From NCBI RefSeq assembly GCF_963422355.1, contig NC_085092.1, positions 5,412,854 to 5,476,853 on the forward strand: a stretch of DNA of 64,000 nt. The letters run 5' to 3'. Source of the stretch: Corticium candelabrum. Taxonomy: Eukaryota > Porifera > Homoscleromorpha > Homosclerophorida > Plakinidae. The translations under genes were made by a program, and so were the position numbers. Below are positions 30,320-41,784 of the stretch, piece after piece. Positions within the stretch are counted from its first letter, which is position 1. Each line of letters begins with the position of its first letter. The notes beneath the pieces are model-generated. The model saw only the letters and a list, made by a program, of their open reading frames with translations, was not told the origin of the DNA and did no database searches.

Positions 30320-31955
30320 GCAGACCATCATGCAGTGTCACACACATTAAATTTACAGCGTCATGTGACATGTTAATTGATTAAGATAGATGCAACTACT
30401 GTCATCATGTTCATCCCGACTGGATGTCATCCAAAGTCACGCTTTCGCCGCAAAATCAACTTGACAACAAACATTAGTTACACCGTCCACGCACTTTTAG
30501 TTAGATACACTGTACTTGTTTGTCTGGCTACAGGCATGCATGTCGATTGCGGTCACCGTATACAGTTTTTGTAAGCTAGCTAGATGCATGTGGCGTGGGG
30601 ACAGCGAGATTCTAGCTCACAACAAACTAGGTAATACAAGAGTCTGCATGCTTTCAAGACAGATCAAATGTCGAATCTATAGGTTTACGGGCCTCTAGAG
30701 TCCATGTATACCAAAACATAATCAGCTCCATCTGAAGTCTGGAAAGAAGTTATTAAGAATCTCATTTGAATCACACAGAAGTGAACAAAATCGTTGAATG
30801 TAATAAATGGTCAAACTACAAGTAACTGGCACAGTAACTTCTTAGACAAAACCAGTCCTCTAATGTGTGAAATCAATAAAAACAAATTTGTGCATCTGTC
30901 TGTCTGTGTGTCTGTTTGTGTGTCTATTCGTCCGTCTGGCTTGTTTGTCTGTGTATTTGGCTGTGTGTCTGTCCATCCATCTATGCATCCAATGGTTGAT
31001 CCAGGATTCTCACAAGAGACAGACGTGGACTGTCAGGTTCGGTAAGGACGTCATCAGTTAGTCACGTGTCCATCTTCAACATTTTCGCAGCTGGCCCTCT
31101 AGGATTATAACTATTTCAAATATTTCTGACAAGCTCCTGATCAGCAGCCCTCTGCTTAGGAGGACGTTTAGGCCAGTACATCTTTAAGTTTAGTCAATGA
31201 CTTCTCTCCAATAACATGGTCGCCCCTCCTGTGGAAAGTTTGTGCAACGTTCGTAGAACTAGCCAGACCTTACCCGCTTTCACTTTGGAGGCTCTGGCTA
31301 CGTGAGACTACCGAAGACCACTAGTCCAAGACAAGCTCGTGTGCTTTGTGCCAAACTGGTGTGCTAAATTTCTAGAGCTCAAGTTCATTCATGAAACACA
31401 AGTGCACGTTAGTTTAAATGATACGTGGGAGTCGATGAAAAAGAACACGAACACAAGCTGTACAGTACTAGTAGTCCCCGACGTGCATGTACTCTGCACG
31501 AGATACAGGCGTGCACCTCTCCCTATATCCGCCACTGGCATCTATCTGTCTGCCTGTCCGTCCATCTCTCTATCCGTCTGTCTTCCTGTCTCTATTGTTG
31601 CCCTCAAGACAAGCAATCAAAAACTGTACACAAATAACAGCAAACAGACTACACGACACGCACACAACATTTACCAACAACTCACTCTATAACAATAACA
31701 CAACAACCAATAAAACTACCAAATTCGAACGCATCATGAGAGAAAGAGAAGAGTGTCATGTGTGAGCATAACGTCTGTTAATAAGATGTAAGTCGACGTA
31801 ATTACCTTCCATAATTCAAGTCCAAGGTCAACAAGAGGAGTAGTCACGTTCAGTGAAATCCTCGTTCTACTCCATTAGGCATCGACAGTCTCTGCAGTCG
31901 ACCGGAAAAGCAAGCTCGATCGTGTTGTTTTTGTTGTGCACGTCTACGTATCGAA

Positions 31956-32189
31956 TCAAAGTAAAACAACAACGTCGTTGGCGACTTTCTTCTTTGAACT
32001 TGATAGTGAAGATATCCACAGTTCGTTTGACATCGTTTGGCAATAGAGTTGAGAGCATCCGATCGAAGACCATCCCACAAACGATTCGCGCCCGTCTAGC
32101 TGTACAATAAGATCCTCGAATTGGTCTTTGCTGTTGGGCTGATGGTCAGTCACAAGAACCGTTGAAAAATTGCCGGTTGAATCAACAAG
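31956..32189 (-). CDS. Possible exon, unrecognised (copy 1)
   Basis: After a GTGTAG acceptor the minus strand is open for about 77 codons (LVDSTGNFSTVLVTDHQPNS...) to a TGA. A second open frame overlaps (31867-32073). No family recognised. Confidence 0.2.
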   Translation of the reverse strand, partial: LVDSTGNFSTVLVTDHQPNSKDQFEDLIVQLDGRESFVGWSSIGCSQLYCQTMSNELWISSLSSSKKKVANDVVVLL

Positions 32190-32261
32190 CTACACAACAC
32201 ATATATTAACTTATTGGCGAGCGAAGCGAGCCTCTCTCTTGTCATGTCAATTGAGCTCGAG

Positions 32262-32267
32262 ATATAT

Positions 32268-32328
<61 letters not shown>
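32262..32328. repeat. (AT)n microsatellite (copy 1)
   Basis: AT dinucleotide tract with two ATT interruptions near 32265-32275; these interruptions are absent from copy 2. Confidence 0.95.
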
Positions 32329-32329
<1 letters not shown>

Positions 32330-32750
32330 GTACATCAACACTTGTCATATGGATTTACGGCAAAACAGAAAGACAAATCAACAAAACGACGATGCCAGAT
32401 GAATGCAATTTTGACTCCGTAACATATGCGCGAAAAATTGAAGCAAGGGACCTCTTTTGAGGGGTCGACTCAATTGTAATTTCTTGGCGAGAAGAGTCAA
32501 ACGACTCACGATTTTGCTCCCTTACGCGACTAAAGAGGAAAGGAGACTGATTTGTGACAAACGGAATGAAAAGGAAAAGCTAAAAGAAGAGAAAAGTCTG
32601 TTTTTGAGTTTCCGCGCGTTACTTTGATAGAAATTATTGCTACGCAACCATTGTCACGTGACTATGCGATCATTGTTAGGCGACTATCTCAGTAAACGAG
32701 TGAGACGACTGAAGCGTGAACGAAGAATTGAAGACAACTATAGTGTTTTG

Positions 32751-32825
32751 CGTTCAATTATCTGAACTCAGCGTTCAGTTACCCGATTCAGGCAAGCAAT
32801 TATCCGAATTGGGCGTTCAGTTATC
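32751..32825. repeat. 21-base minisatellite (copy 1)
   Basis: 3.5 units of CGTTCAATTATCCGAATCAGG-like sequence. A second array of the same unit sits at 36713-36781, on the far side of the hAT element. Confidence 0.8.
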
Positions 32826-32829
32826 AAGC

Positions 32830-35800
32830 CTGTAGGCTTGGGGGGTGCACTGGGTGCACGTGCTCCCTCCCAGGACCCGTTCACGGAAGAAGTCCGGGTA
32901 GTAGGCAAAAGGACTCCGAGGAATGTGTCGGAACTCCAAAGTACATGTCAGATATTTGGCTATCCTGTTTGCTACCTGGTAACTTGGAGAAGTGTGTGTT
33001 CGTCACAGTGACACTAGATGGGACGGTCTCAGGAAAAAGATAGAAAAAGGAGGCAAGCAGCGGCTACTTGTCAACGGCTGGACGGTTTTCTAGTTCCGAA
33101 AAGGGCACGTGATCAACTTGTGACTCCTGATCCAGATTTTACACAACTGGTTTCAGTAGACGATCAACTAACACCGACTTCCAGTGAATGCTGTAGTGGT
33201 AGTGTAGAAAGAGTATTGTCGTCCTTTACCGCCACGTATGTCGAGCCTTTGCGCAACACATGCTGCGAAGTTCACGACAACGAGGCTCAGCGTGCAGGCG
33301 TCGCAGGAGATCAGCGTGCACGCGTCGCAGGCGGCAATCAGCAATGCCATCATGCTAATACTTCTAATCATGATTTAGTGGATGATATTGGCAAATTGTT
33401 TTTCAAAGCCAAGTCTTGTGTCGATTTCTGCAACTCCATGCAGGCTCAGGGTGCTGCGGAGAAGTATAACCTACCGACAAATCACAGAAAGCCTCGTGCC
33501 GACCAAGTTTTTCCTCCGACATGTATCGGTGGCCGCAACCAAGCTTTTCGTCCTGTTTGGCTATCAGAACACCCGTGGATGGTTTACAGCGAGCAAGTGG
33601 ATGGTGTCTTTTGCATTGCTTGTGGAATTTTCGTTGCTAAAGTGTCCAAGGGGAAGTTTGTATGCAAGCCTTTTCGTGATTGGAACAAGAAAGGAGAAAA
33701 AGCAAAGGAGCACGAGCAGTGCTTATACCATCATCAAGCCATCGAGCAAGCTGATGACTTCGAGCGAACCTTGGAGAATCCAGATACTACCATTACTGCA
33801 CGTCGGACACCCGCAGGGCGGCCGATGTCGCGCGTAATCGTGCTGTCCTGAAGTCCATTGCTTCTGCTGTGTTGTACTGCGCCAGACAGTGCATTGCTTT
33901 ACGTGGAGACGCAGAGACTGTGGAATCACCTGAAAATCCAGGTAATTTTCTTTCTCTGCTGCGGCTTCTGGCAGTGCACGATGAAGAGTTAAGAAGACAC
34001 CTGGAAATTCCTGCAATGCGATGTGCAACTTATCTTTCTCCTCAAACACAAAATGAGCCGATTAAAGTCATGGGAAACCACATCCTCTTACAGAAAATAA
34101 TAGGTGATTTGACAGCTGCGCCCTATTACGCCATCCTTGCCGACGAGGTAACTTCGCATAACGTTGAGCATCTTGCCGTCCGCGCCAGGTTTGTTGACAG
34201 AAGTACTAAAGAGGTCAGAGAAGAGTTTTCAACGTTTTTGAAGTTGGACAGAATTACTGGGGAGCGGATTGCAGATGGTATCTTTGGCTTTCTGGAAGAG
34301 AATAACATACCACTCGCTACTATGCGTGGTCAGGGCCACGACGGCGCAAGCTACATGTCTTCAGATCGAGTGGGTGTCCAAGCCAGGATTAGACATAAAG
34401 CTCCTTTAGCCACCTACGTACACTGCAGTGGCCACTGCCTTAACCTTGTGATAAGCAAGTCATGTGCTCTTCCCGAAGTACGTAATGTGATCGATTGCGT
34501 TAAAAAACGCAGCCGTTTCTTTCTCGATAGTCCAAAGAGAAGTGGTGTTCTAGAGATTATCATCGACCACATCGTGGTCAATGAAGAGAGGAGGAAACCA
34601 CCGATCGATCTGTGCAAGACGCGATGGGCTGAGCGGCATTCGGCTTATCGGCACTTCTACCAAGGGTATGTATTTGTGGTTGAAGCTCTAGAGATGATAG
34701 CTTTCCGCTATCACTTGGATAAATATGGGACTTCGTATGCTGACTGGGACTATGCAGGCCGCAATGAAGCACAGCAGATTCTGCCCAGTGTTACTTTCTT
34801 TCAGTTTGTTGTTGTGTTTGTGACGATATATCAGTACTTATCACACCTTTCGGGCATTACCGTGAAGCTGCAGCGCATAACATGATATCTGAAATTGTGA
34901 GGACCCACGACAGCGAGCGCGCAAACGTTGAAAGCAGCTTTTCTCAAATCTACAAAGTTAGTTCAGACATGGCAAAAAAGGTTGGAAGTACAATTGCAAT
35001 GCCTCGCATTGCAACAAGGTAACAAAATCGCAGCAATATTCCAGCTGCTTCTGTTCGAGAGTATTTCCAGAAAAATGTTGCAATTCCCTTTCTTGATCAT
35101 ATTATTATTAGCATCAACCGGCAGTTCTCAAAGTCGGCAGTCACAGCCATTTCCTTACTTGGTCTCGTACCGAGTATCATATGTTCGCAAGATGTCAACC
35201 CGGAGGAGGCGCTGATCAAGTACAGAGATGATCTGCCATCGCCTGAATTGATGGACGCGAAACTCAGGCGCTGGAGGAACAGGTATATGGCGATGCCCCC
35301 TGAGAAGAGACCGTGCTCACCAGCAAAAGCCATCAAAGAATGTGACGCCACTGACTTCCCAAACATCTCAGATCTTTTGACCATCGCCTGTACCATGCCT
35401 GTCACCTCGTGTGAATGTGAGAGAAGCGCCAGTGCTTTACGACGCCTAGACAACTATATGCGCGCATCCATGGGTAAGGACAGATTGTCTCACCTTGCTC
35501 TCCTTCACATCCACTACGATGTACCAATAGATCTCGACGACGTAGTCGATTATTATGCTCGCCTTCACCCTCGCAGACTCGAACTCGACTCGGTACTGTT
35601 ACACTAATGTTTTCTGCTAACTCTAAGTCTTACATATACAATTATGAATACAGATACGTATTATTAGATAATGCCCGCGCAATTGCAAATACAATTATGT
35701 GAACCAAGTATACAAACGCAATTTAACCATGTTTCCAAAGTGGTGAATCCACAAAAAAACTTTAGCGCAGTGCGATTACATTTAATTAAAACCACATAGA

Positions 35801-35864
35801 CTTTGTTGGCAAATGCACCCCCACTCCTGCGACCAGCCTACGGGCCTGCTGTAAAAGATACTTC
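32830..35864 (+). mobile_element. hAT element, TTF/ZMYM-like type (copy 1)
   Basis: The left end has AGCCTGTAGGCTTGGGGGGT and the right end, reversed, GGCCCGTAGGCT...GTGGGGGTGCA: an imperfect terminal inverted repeat around a transposase gene. I see no clean 8-base target duplication. Ends approximate. Confidence 0.6.
33018..35607 (+). pseudogene. Frameshifted TTF-zinc-finger / DUF4371 hAT transposase (copy 1)
   Basis: ATG at 33018 opens a basic N-terminus, then a TTF-type zinc finger (~residues 178-245: HPWMVYSEQVDGVFCIACGI ... HEQCLYHHQAIEQ). The frame shifts near 33805 and continues 33869-34885 with the DUF4371-like core (YAILADEVTS, QGHDGASYMS, CSGHCLNLVIS, CKTRWAERH). It shifts again near 34870 and ends at 35248-35607 with the hAT dimerisation block (TSCECERSASALRRLDNYMR). 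Relatives include ZMYM1 and the P52rIPK-like proteins. At least two frameshifts inactivate it. Confidence 0.82.
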
Positions 35865-36107
35865 GAAGCAGCCACGGCTTGGCATGCTAGCAAACTAGAT
35901 GCTGGAAACAAAAAAAGAACATCTCTGAGGTATTAATGTAGAGCAGAGTTTCATAAACTGCTGTTCATCTGATAGTGGCTTAATTGTAGCATGCAGCTAG
36001 CCATAGTGTCGTATACACGTATAGATTGAATCATGCATGGTTACATTTAGGCATGAGAAAAGTATGACAGTTCTACATTGTGACAAATAGCTAGTTTTTG
36101 ACGACAT

Positions 36108-36419
36108 TCAAATACAGTTTACAGCAGTTTCCTTGAGTCGTCGAGCCATTTCTCCTCGTCCGACGTCCTTCAAAATTGTGCAAAACTTCCGAAACAATTT
36201 TGGATCTTGTCTGAGTAGACATAAAACAAGCTTGTCGACGTTCCTTTCACTCAGCGGTATTTCGCAGCACGATCATGTTTGAAAATCGTTCAAGGAAATT
36301 AGGCTAGAGCCGAGCAAACGGCAAAGCAGCTCTTGGTCTACAATCAAGTCGTCGACTACATATGAATAATGAGTGACAAGAGATTGCCAAGGATCGTGAT
36401 CGACAAACGAATGATACAT
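36108..36419 (-). pseudogene. CARD death-fold relic (copy 1)
   Basis: One 104-codon minus-strand frame from ATG 36419: MYHSFVDHDPWQSLVTHYSY, VVDDLIVDQELLCRLLGSSL and ISLNDFQT, then an in-frame TGA (36273-36275), then IPLSERNVDKLVLCLLRQDP, KLFRKFCTILKDVGRGEMAR and RLKETA. The spacing of hydrophobic helices and the 'Lv..L...dp..F..F...L' pattern match CARD domains. A single stop in a CGA-like context suggests a recent loss. It is distinct from the CARD at 27896-28107. Confidence 0.6.
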
Positions 36420-36448
36420 CACTCGGTCTTGATCAACATAACTGAAGT

Positions 36449-36532
36449 AAACGTACGGGAACTTGTATACGTACGGGAACTTGTACGGGACCTTGTAAAC
36501 GTACGGGAATTTGAAAACGTACGAAAACTTGT
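36449..36532. repeat. ~18-base minisatellite coding FPYVYK (copy 1)
   Basis: Five units around AACGTACGGGAACTTGTA. On the minus strand they are in frame with the CARD relic just downstream and read KFPYVYKFPYVY-like repeats. Confidence 0.8.
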
Positions 36533-36556
36533 GCACAATATAAAATCATTCGGCTA

Positions 36557-36710
36557 CTAGTAAATGCTCGGTTAGCATTGTGTTTGGCGAGCGGTGGTGT
36601 TCTGTCTTCACCTATTCGCGTAACAATGGTTGCGCTACGTAGCAATAGTATTTGTCAAACAAACGCGGGAACTCAGGAAACAGACTTTCGGTTGCTCTTC
36701 TATAGTATTT
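36557..36710 (+). repeat. ~154-base repeat R3, first copy (copy 1)
   Basis: CTAGTAAATGCTCGGTTAGC to CTATAGTATTT. Recurs directly at 37752-37902 and, inverted and diverged, at about 32593-32680. Confidence 0.8.
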
Positions 36711-36781
36711 TTCTTTCAATTATCCGAATCCGGTGTTTAATTTTCTGAACTCGGCGTTCAATTATCCGATTCAGGCGTTCC

Positions 36782-37751
36782 ACTATTCGTTGCTTACGGC
36801 TGTTGTGCAATATCATGGAAAACTGAATAACTTACACAGTCTGTGGTTGGGCAGCTGCTAAAATATCTTCATTCATCGGCTGACTAGACGCAATAATTTG
36901 TAATTAATCTTGACTTTAGCGTAAATTTTTAGCGTGTGTTGTAGGATAATTTCCTTTGCACTAATCTTGGTGTCCCACGTTTTCGCGGAGGTTTAGCTAA
37001 GCTGTTGTGAGCGAACTAAATCTACATATCTAGGAAGCCTACAACAACGCCTTGCTCCGTCAATCGTGGTGTAATCCGCATACTTTGTAAATCGCGTCTC
37101 TTGCGTGAGCCTATATGAAAGGGATTTTGTAAAAGTCACGAGACTTGGCGAGTAGCGTACTCTAAACGTTTAGGGCTGAACCGACTTTCGGTCTGGGGAC
37201 TACGTCTGTCACGCTACAGAAATGTGCCACGCCTCGTTAGTGTGGCCCAATCGTGAAGCATTACTTCCTTTATGTCGTACGTGGCAACCAGAGACAATGG
37301 ACGAACGGCCACTCGTACGCGCGAAACTTTCACGAGAGAGTTCTATTACCAGAACGGTGTAATTTATGTTTGCCATTGTTAGGACCTGTCGGAAATTATC
37401 AACAGAATTCACCTGTCTGCAACTGCTGACCCAAAATATCGTTTTCTTGGTTTTACGATATTTTTTACGGGAATCTAATAATATCATTACGTAACCGGGA
37501 GAGATTCTATGTCCCGTATACAATGACTTTACTTACGACTACAGACTATTTACGGACTCTGTGGTCACGCGAAACGACAGTCGCTATGTAGGACTTTAAA
37601 TATATTTTACAGGTTGCACGTCTAGAAAGAAAATAGCGTGTATATTCGTAATTCTTCGCGACAATTACTCCTCCTAGCGTACGTACGTACGTGGTGTTCA
37701 GGACTTTGAAGGCTCATAGCTGTAGAAGCGACGGTGTAAACACGGCTTCGA
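36782..37751. other. No gene seen (copy 1)
   Basis: A minus ORF of 104 codons (37209-37523) has no recognisable motif. Confidence 0.4.
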
Positions 37752-37922
37752 CTAGTAAATGCTCGGTTAGCATTGTGTTGGGCGAGCGATGGTGTCTTTA
37801 CCTATTCGTGTAACAACGGTTGCGTTACGTAGCAATAGTTTCTGTCAAACGACCGCGGGAACTCAGGAAACAGACTTTTCAGTTGTTCTTCTATAGTATT
37901 TTGCGCTAAATTTACGCACGCA

Positions 37923-37973
<51 letters not shown>
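37752..37973 (+). repeat. Repeat R3 second copy followed by (GCAC)n(CA)n microsatellite (copy 1)
   Basis: 37752-37902 repeats 36557-36710. The microsatellite at 37917-37973 abuts the LINE truncation point directly. Confidence 0.85.
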
Positions 37974-37974
<1 letters not shown>

Positions 37975-37975
<1 letters not shown>

Positions 37976-39980
37976 CTCTCTTTTATGCCAAGGCCAAGTT
38001 CTTTCGGGAAAAGCTAACTGCCATGCACAAGTGTCCTTCAAAGTTTTGGAATACCATCAATCAAATTTCGGGGCACAATAGAGTTTCTTCTGTTCAGTTA
38101 CCACCCGTAGCAGCTCTTGGCAGACAATTTAGTTCAGTTGTCGGGACAATTGAGACTGCTGAATTTGATAGCTCTCAGTCGCAGAAGCAATTCCAAGGAT
38201 CTACTAATCTCTCTTATTTCTTGACTATTAATGAGCTGGAGGTTCACAATCTACTATCAAAACTTGATGTAAACAAAGCAAGTGGCTGGGATGAAGTAGA
38301 AGCAAAGTATCTCAAAATTGGTGCAGCTGCCATTGCTCCCTCTCTTACGGCACTCTTCGATACCTCGCTGGCTGCTAGTGAACTTCCTGAAGATTGGAAA
38401 TGCGCCAAAATTACTCCCATCTTTAAATCGGGTGCCCGAAATGATCCAAAGAACTATCGGCCTATTTCTCTTTTGCCAATTGTCTCCAAACTTTTGGAAC
38501 AGTCTGTCTTTAACACTTTAAGTCGGCATTTGGAAGCGAACTCGCTTTTACCAGAGTGTCAATATGGTTATCGAAAAGGTCGATCGACCCAGGATGCCGT
38601 CAGTATACTAGCGGATGACCTACTCGAAGCAAAAGATAATCGTCGTTGTTCGGGAGTCGTGCTCCTTGATGTTCAAAAAGCATTTGACACGGTGAATCAT
38701 TGTCTACTTCTTCGTAAGCTGTCTCTTGGCGGAGTCGATGGCAGTGCTCATCGCTGGTTTTCTGACTATCTTACCGGCGGCCGACAATTTGTGAAAGTTG
38801 GAGATGATATCTCTCTAAAAGTCCCTGTTGTACGAGGTGTTCCACAAGGTTCTAAGCTTGGACCATCATTATTCAATTATTATACCGGGGATCTGCCCTC
38901 CGCTGTCACAAAGTCTTCTCTTATTCTATTTGCGGACGATTCGTGCCTTTATACAAGCGGGAAATCATTTAATGAAGTGACTTATAACTTGCAGTTCGAT
39001 CTCAATTCTCTATCCGACTGGTACCAACACAACACGATGTCATTGAATGAAAAAAAGTCTGAGTTGTTGCTATTTAAAAAATTTCGCGACAGTTCGATGC
39101 TGTCTAACTACTCCGTCACGATTTGTGAAACTTCCCTCAAACAAACAGACTCGGCAAGATATCTAGGTGTTATATTTGATAAAAGTCTAAACTGGCGCCC
39201 GCAGCTCGACGCAGTTGTTAGGAAAAGTGGGAGGAAGATTGGCATTTTATATCGTTGTCATCATCTCCTCGACCATCACTCTCGACTAGCTATAGTGAAA
39301 TCAGTGATTCGGCCTGATCTAGATTATTGCGCTGTTGTATGGAATAATGGCACTGCGGGCATAGCGAAGCGGATTCAGAGAATTGAAAAAAGGTTTTTGA
39401 GAGTACTCTCTGGCCTGAAACTAAGGGAATCTACTGGCAATATGTCTTCTGTCTTCTCCAAATTTGGTCTCCAATCACATCAGGCCAGACACTCTTTCTA
39501 CCTAGGTACACTCGCTCACCGGTGTCTACATTCTCTAGCTCCTAATATTGTCAACTTCCTGTATCACACACTTGAAAATCATCAATATCACACTCGCCTT
39601 ACTCAATCAGGACTACATATGCCTAATCCAAACACTGAAGCACTTCGGCAGTCTTCATTTTATCGTGCTCAAAAGTTCTGGAATTCTCTTTCATGTAGAT
39701 TAAGAATAGTCTCTAAAGTCTCTGACTTTAAGCAGTGTCTACGGAAGTTCTGTTACACTGTAGATGATATTTAGATCCATGTGTTCTAAAATACTAGATA
39801 GTGTTTCACTTAGACTGTATAGTATGTATGTTAGCATAAATATTGATGTATGTATGCTTGGTACGGTACCCGGAAGATCGACCGCTGAGTTGAGGGTTTT
39901 CCATAGTAAAAGAAATACAAATACAAATACAAATACAAATACAAATACAAATACAAATACAAATACAAATACAAATACCA
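37975..39980 (+). mobile_element. 5'-truncated LINE with (AAATAC)n tail (copy 1)
   Basis: The RT frame is open from the microsatellite junction (ALFYAKAKFFREKL...) and the element ends in about ten AAATAC units, a typical microsatellite-like LINE 3' tail. The 5' UTR, ORF1 and endonuclease are missing, so the copy is dead on arrival although its RT frame is intact. Confidence 0.85.
38023..39774 (+). CDS. LINE reverse transcriptase fragment, open (583 aa; copy 1)
   Basis: RT blocks in order: KITPIFKSG and NYRPISLLPIVSKLLE (~128-160), YGYRKGRSTQDA (~181-192), LLDVQKAFDTVNH with Asp216, RGVPQGSKLGPSLF (~271-284), LFADDSCLY with catalytic FADD (303-306), YLGVIFD, then a C-terminal region with RPDLDYCAVVWNN. 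CR1/Jockey-group style. The endonuclease is absent. The first ATG (38023) is internal; homology extends upstream in frame to 37975. Function would be target-primed reverse transcription, but this copy lacks its 5' half. Confidence 0.88.
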   Translation: MHKCPSKFWNTINQISGHNRVSSVQLPPVAALGRQFSSVVGTIETAEFDSSQSQKQFQGSTNLSYFLTINELEVHNLLSKLDVNKASGWDEVEAKYLKIGAAAIAPSLTALFDTSLAASELPEDWKCAKITPIFKSGARNDPKNYRPISLLPIVSKLLEQSVFNTLSRHLEANSLLPECQYGYRKGRSTQDAVSILADDLLEAKDNRRCSGVVLLDVQKAFDTVNHCLLLRKLSLGGVDGSAHRWFSDYLTGGRQFVKVGDDISLKVPVVRGVPQGSKLGPSLFNYYTGDLPSAVTKSSLILFADDSCLYTSGKSFNEVTYNLQFDLNSLSDWYQHNTMSLNEKKSELLLFKKFRDSSMLSNYSVTICETSLKQTDSARYLGVIFDKSLNWRPQLDAVVRKSGRKIGILYRCHHLLDHHSRLAIVKSVIRPDLDYCAVVWNNGTAGIAKRIQRIEKRFLRVLSGLKLRESTGNMSSVFSKFGLQSHQARHSFYLGTLAHRCLHSLAPNIVNFLYHTLENHQYHTRLTQSGLHMPNPNTEALRQSSFYRAQKFWNSLSCRLRIVSKVSDFKQCLRKFCYTVDDI

Positions 39981-40132
39981 ACACGGTAGCATTGGTATGT
40001 AGGTTTAAGTTTGAGTTCAATTCTTCTGTAAGAGTGGGTATTGGTATCAACCGTTTATGCTACAAAGCTGATTTCTATACAAAATCTCTGCGCTTGCAGC
40101 GGAGCAGGTCCATGCATGACTACTCAAATTTG

Positions 40133-40378
40133 TCATTGCAGTGCATGACCTGGTCTTCTCTCGAGGGACCGACCCCCGCATAAATTTCTCGATGACGCGA
40201 ACGCTACACCTTCCAGTTCATTCGAACACACGCCCACACCAGCCCCGTGTAGACGCTTGTACGGGTCGTCGCCCTCGGAGTCCGCAACGCTTTCTGCAAT
40301 CGAAGACTTTACGCTAGCCGATTGAAGCCGCGCTCTTCTACCGCTAGCTAATTCTGATTGCATTTGCACCGAATCCAA
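40133..40378 (-). CDS. Possible first exon, unrecognised (copy 1)
   Basis: Open minus frame, polar and codon-rich (MQSELASGRRARLQSASVKS...SEGDDPYKRLHGA), with a GAAG|GTGTAG donor-like site. No family recognised. Surrounding 40379-41323 has small minus ORFs only, one with a hydrophobic start (MFCISCGRWSLIFLARLLA, from 41044). Confidence 0.25.
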   Translation of the reverse strand: MDSVQMQSELASGRRARLQSASVKSSIAESVADSEGDDPYKRLHGAGVGVCSNELEGVAFASSRNLCGGRSLERRPGHALQ

Positions 40379-41323
40379 CCTACACGTTTTCTGTACCGAG
40401 CGCTACACGGAGAGTGTGTCGATTTCTAGCCTCACTGTCCACATTACCAGTAATTTGCATACATTGTACTGTACATCTGCTCGCGTACAGCGTTACCACC
40501 GCGCATATCTCTATGCTATCTATCTATTAATAGCGTAAACAAAGCTACGTAGCTCTCTCTATCTATGCACGATTCAATTGCTTCCTCTCTAGGACTTTGG
40601 GAAGAAGGGCGTCGCTACATGCATGGACCTTCAAAATTGAGGAGGCCAGGTGATATGGTTTAACTTTTATGAAACGTTGTGTCTGCATGTGTCATCTAAG
40701 AGGCCGCACCTACTAATGTTAGGGAGACCGTGGATTTCCCAGGTCCATTGCATAGCGACGCCACTGTTGCAAATTTAATCAGCAAGGCGTCAAGAAGGGC
40801 AAGGCCTGCGGAACTGGATCTGTCGCTTCTATAGTTGTCAGGGAAATGTCCCTTTCCCTATAGTTATAGATAACGAGACCACTAGTTCTAATTCTAGATC
40901 ACAGTACCTAGCACTCTCTCGACGCAGTGCTGCCACGCCCATCACTTGATTTTCATCATCCTTGCCCGTCAAACTCTGCAAGGTTGTCGCCAACAAACGA
41001 GCTAAGAAAATTAGAGACCAACGACCACAAGAGATACAAAACATTGCAGACACAATTTACAGACTGAGACACTTCCGGCATCGACGCGTCGAATGACCAC
41101 GCCTATCAATCTTGTAAAATGTGATGTAGCTACCTATGACTTCTGTGACACTGCACCGTGTCGGCGGATGCAGCGACTTGTGACACGCACGATCTGACGC
41201 GGTGACAGGAATTGCACTAGACCAAGAGACAGATGATGAGAAGACATCGTGCACAGTATACACCTTACACTGACATGCCCAGGCGCTAGTCGACATTCTC
41301 CATTATCTCTAGATAACGCAACC

Positions 41324-41523
41324 NNNNNNNNNNNNNNNNNNNNNNNNNNNNNNNNNNNNNNNNNNNNNNNNNNNNNNNNNNNNNNNNNNNNNNNNNNNNN
41401 NNNNNNNNNNNNNNNNNNNNNNNNNNNNNNNNNNNNNNNNNNNNNNNNNNNNNNNNNNNNNNNNNNNNNNNNNNNNNNNNNNNNNNNNNNNNNNNNNNNN
41501 NNNNNNNNNNNNNNNNNNNNNNN
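41324..41523. other. 200-base N gap
   Basis: Exactly 200 N, a common fixed spacer of scaffolding software rather than a measured gap. Identical 14,056-base sequences abut it on both sides. Confidence 0.99.
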
Positions 41524-41784
41524 CATGCACACATAATAACCAATCTGCACGACAAATTCTAAAACATACAAATAAATGAGATCGACTTGTCTATAAAAAC
41601 AATAAAAATCAGTTACCAGTGACTGCAAACAAGCCACAGTGTTTGCACTAATCTATAAAATTTACTATTCTGTAACAACAAATACATTGTCAACCTAACA
41701 TTTTCTACACTAATTGATATCAATAACCAGGCTAAGACTCATGCTTGTCGATCAAACAATCAAGTATCTCCCTAATCATGTCCA

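Larger units (their letters stand above)
27268..41323. repeat. 14,056-base segment, copy 1 (left of the N gap)
   Basis: Repeated at 41524-55579 with a constant offset of +14256 for every feature, including microsatellites. The only difference I found is inside the (AT)n tract (32262-32275 has ATTATATTAT; the other copy is pure AT). Copy 1 ends at the last base before the N run; copy 2 starts at the first base after it. Confidence 0.97.

Noticed and set aside
36108..36419. TGA recoding (readthrough or selenocysteine) in CARD proteins, because both CARD relics carry a mid-domain TGA
   Set aside because: The first CARD also has a frameshift, no recoding element is visible, and CpG decay of CGA explains both stops.
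32751..36781. CRISPR-like arrays (regular 21-base units)
   Set aside because: Units are contiguous and diverged without spacers, in a eukaryotic context; these are minisatellites.
40838..41053. Secreted protein exon with hydrophobic start (MFCISCGRWSLIFLARLLA)
   Set aside because: No convincing splice partner or domain; the frame ends after 71 codons with low-complexity sequence.
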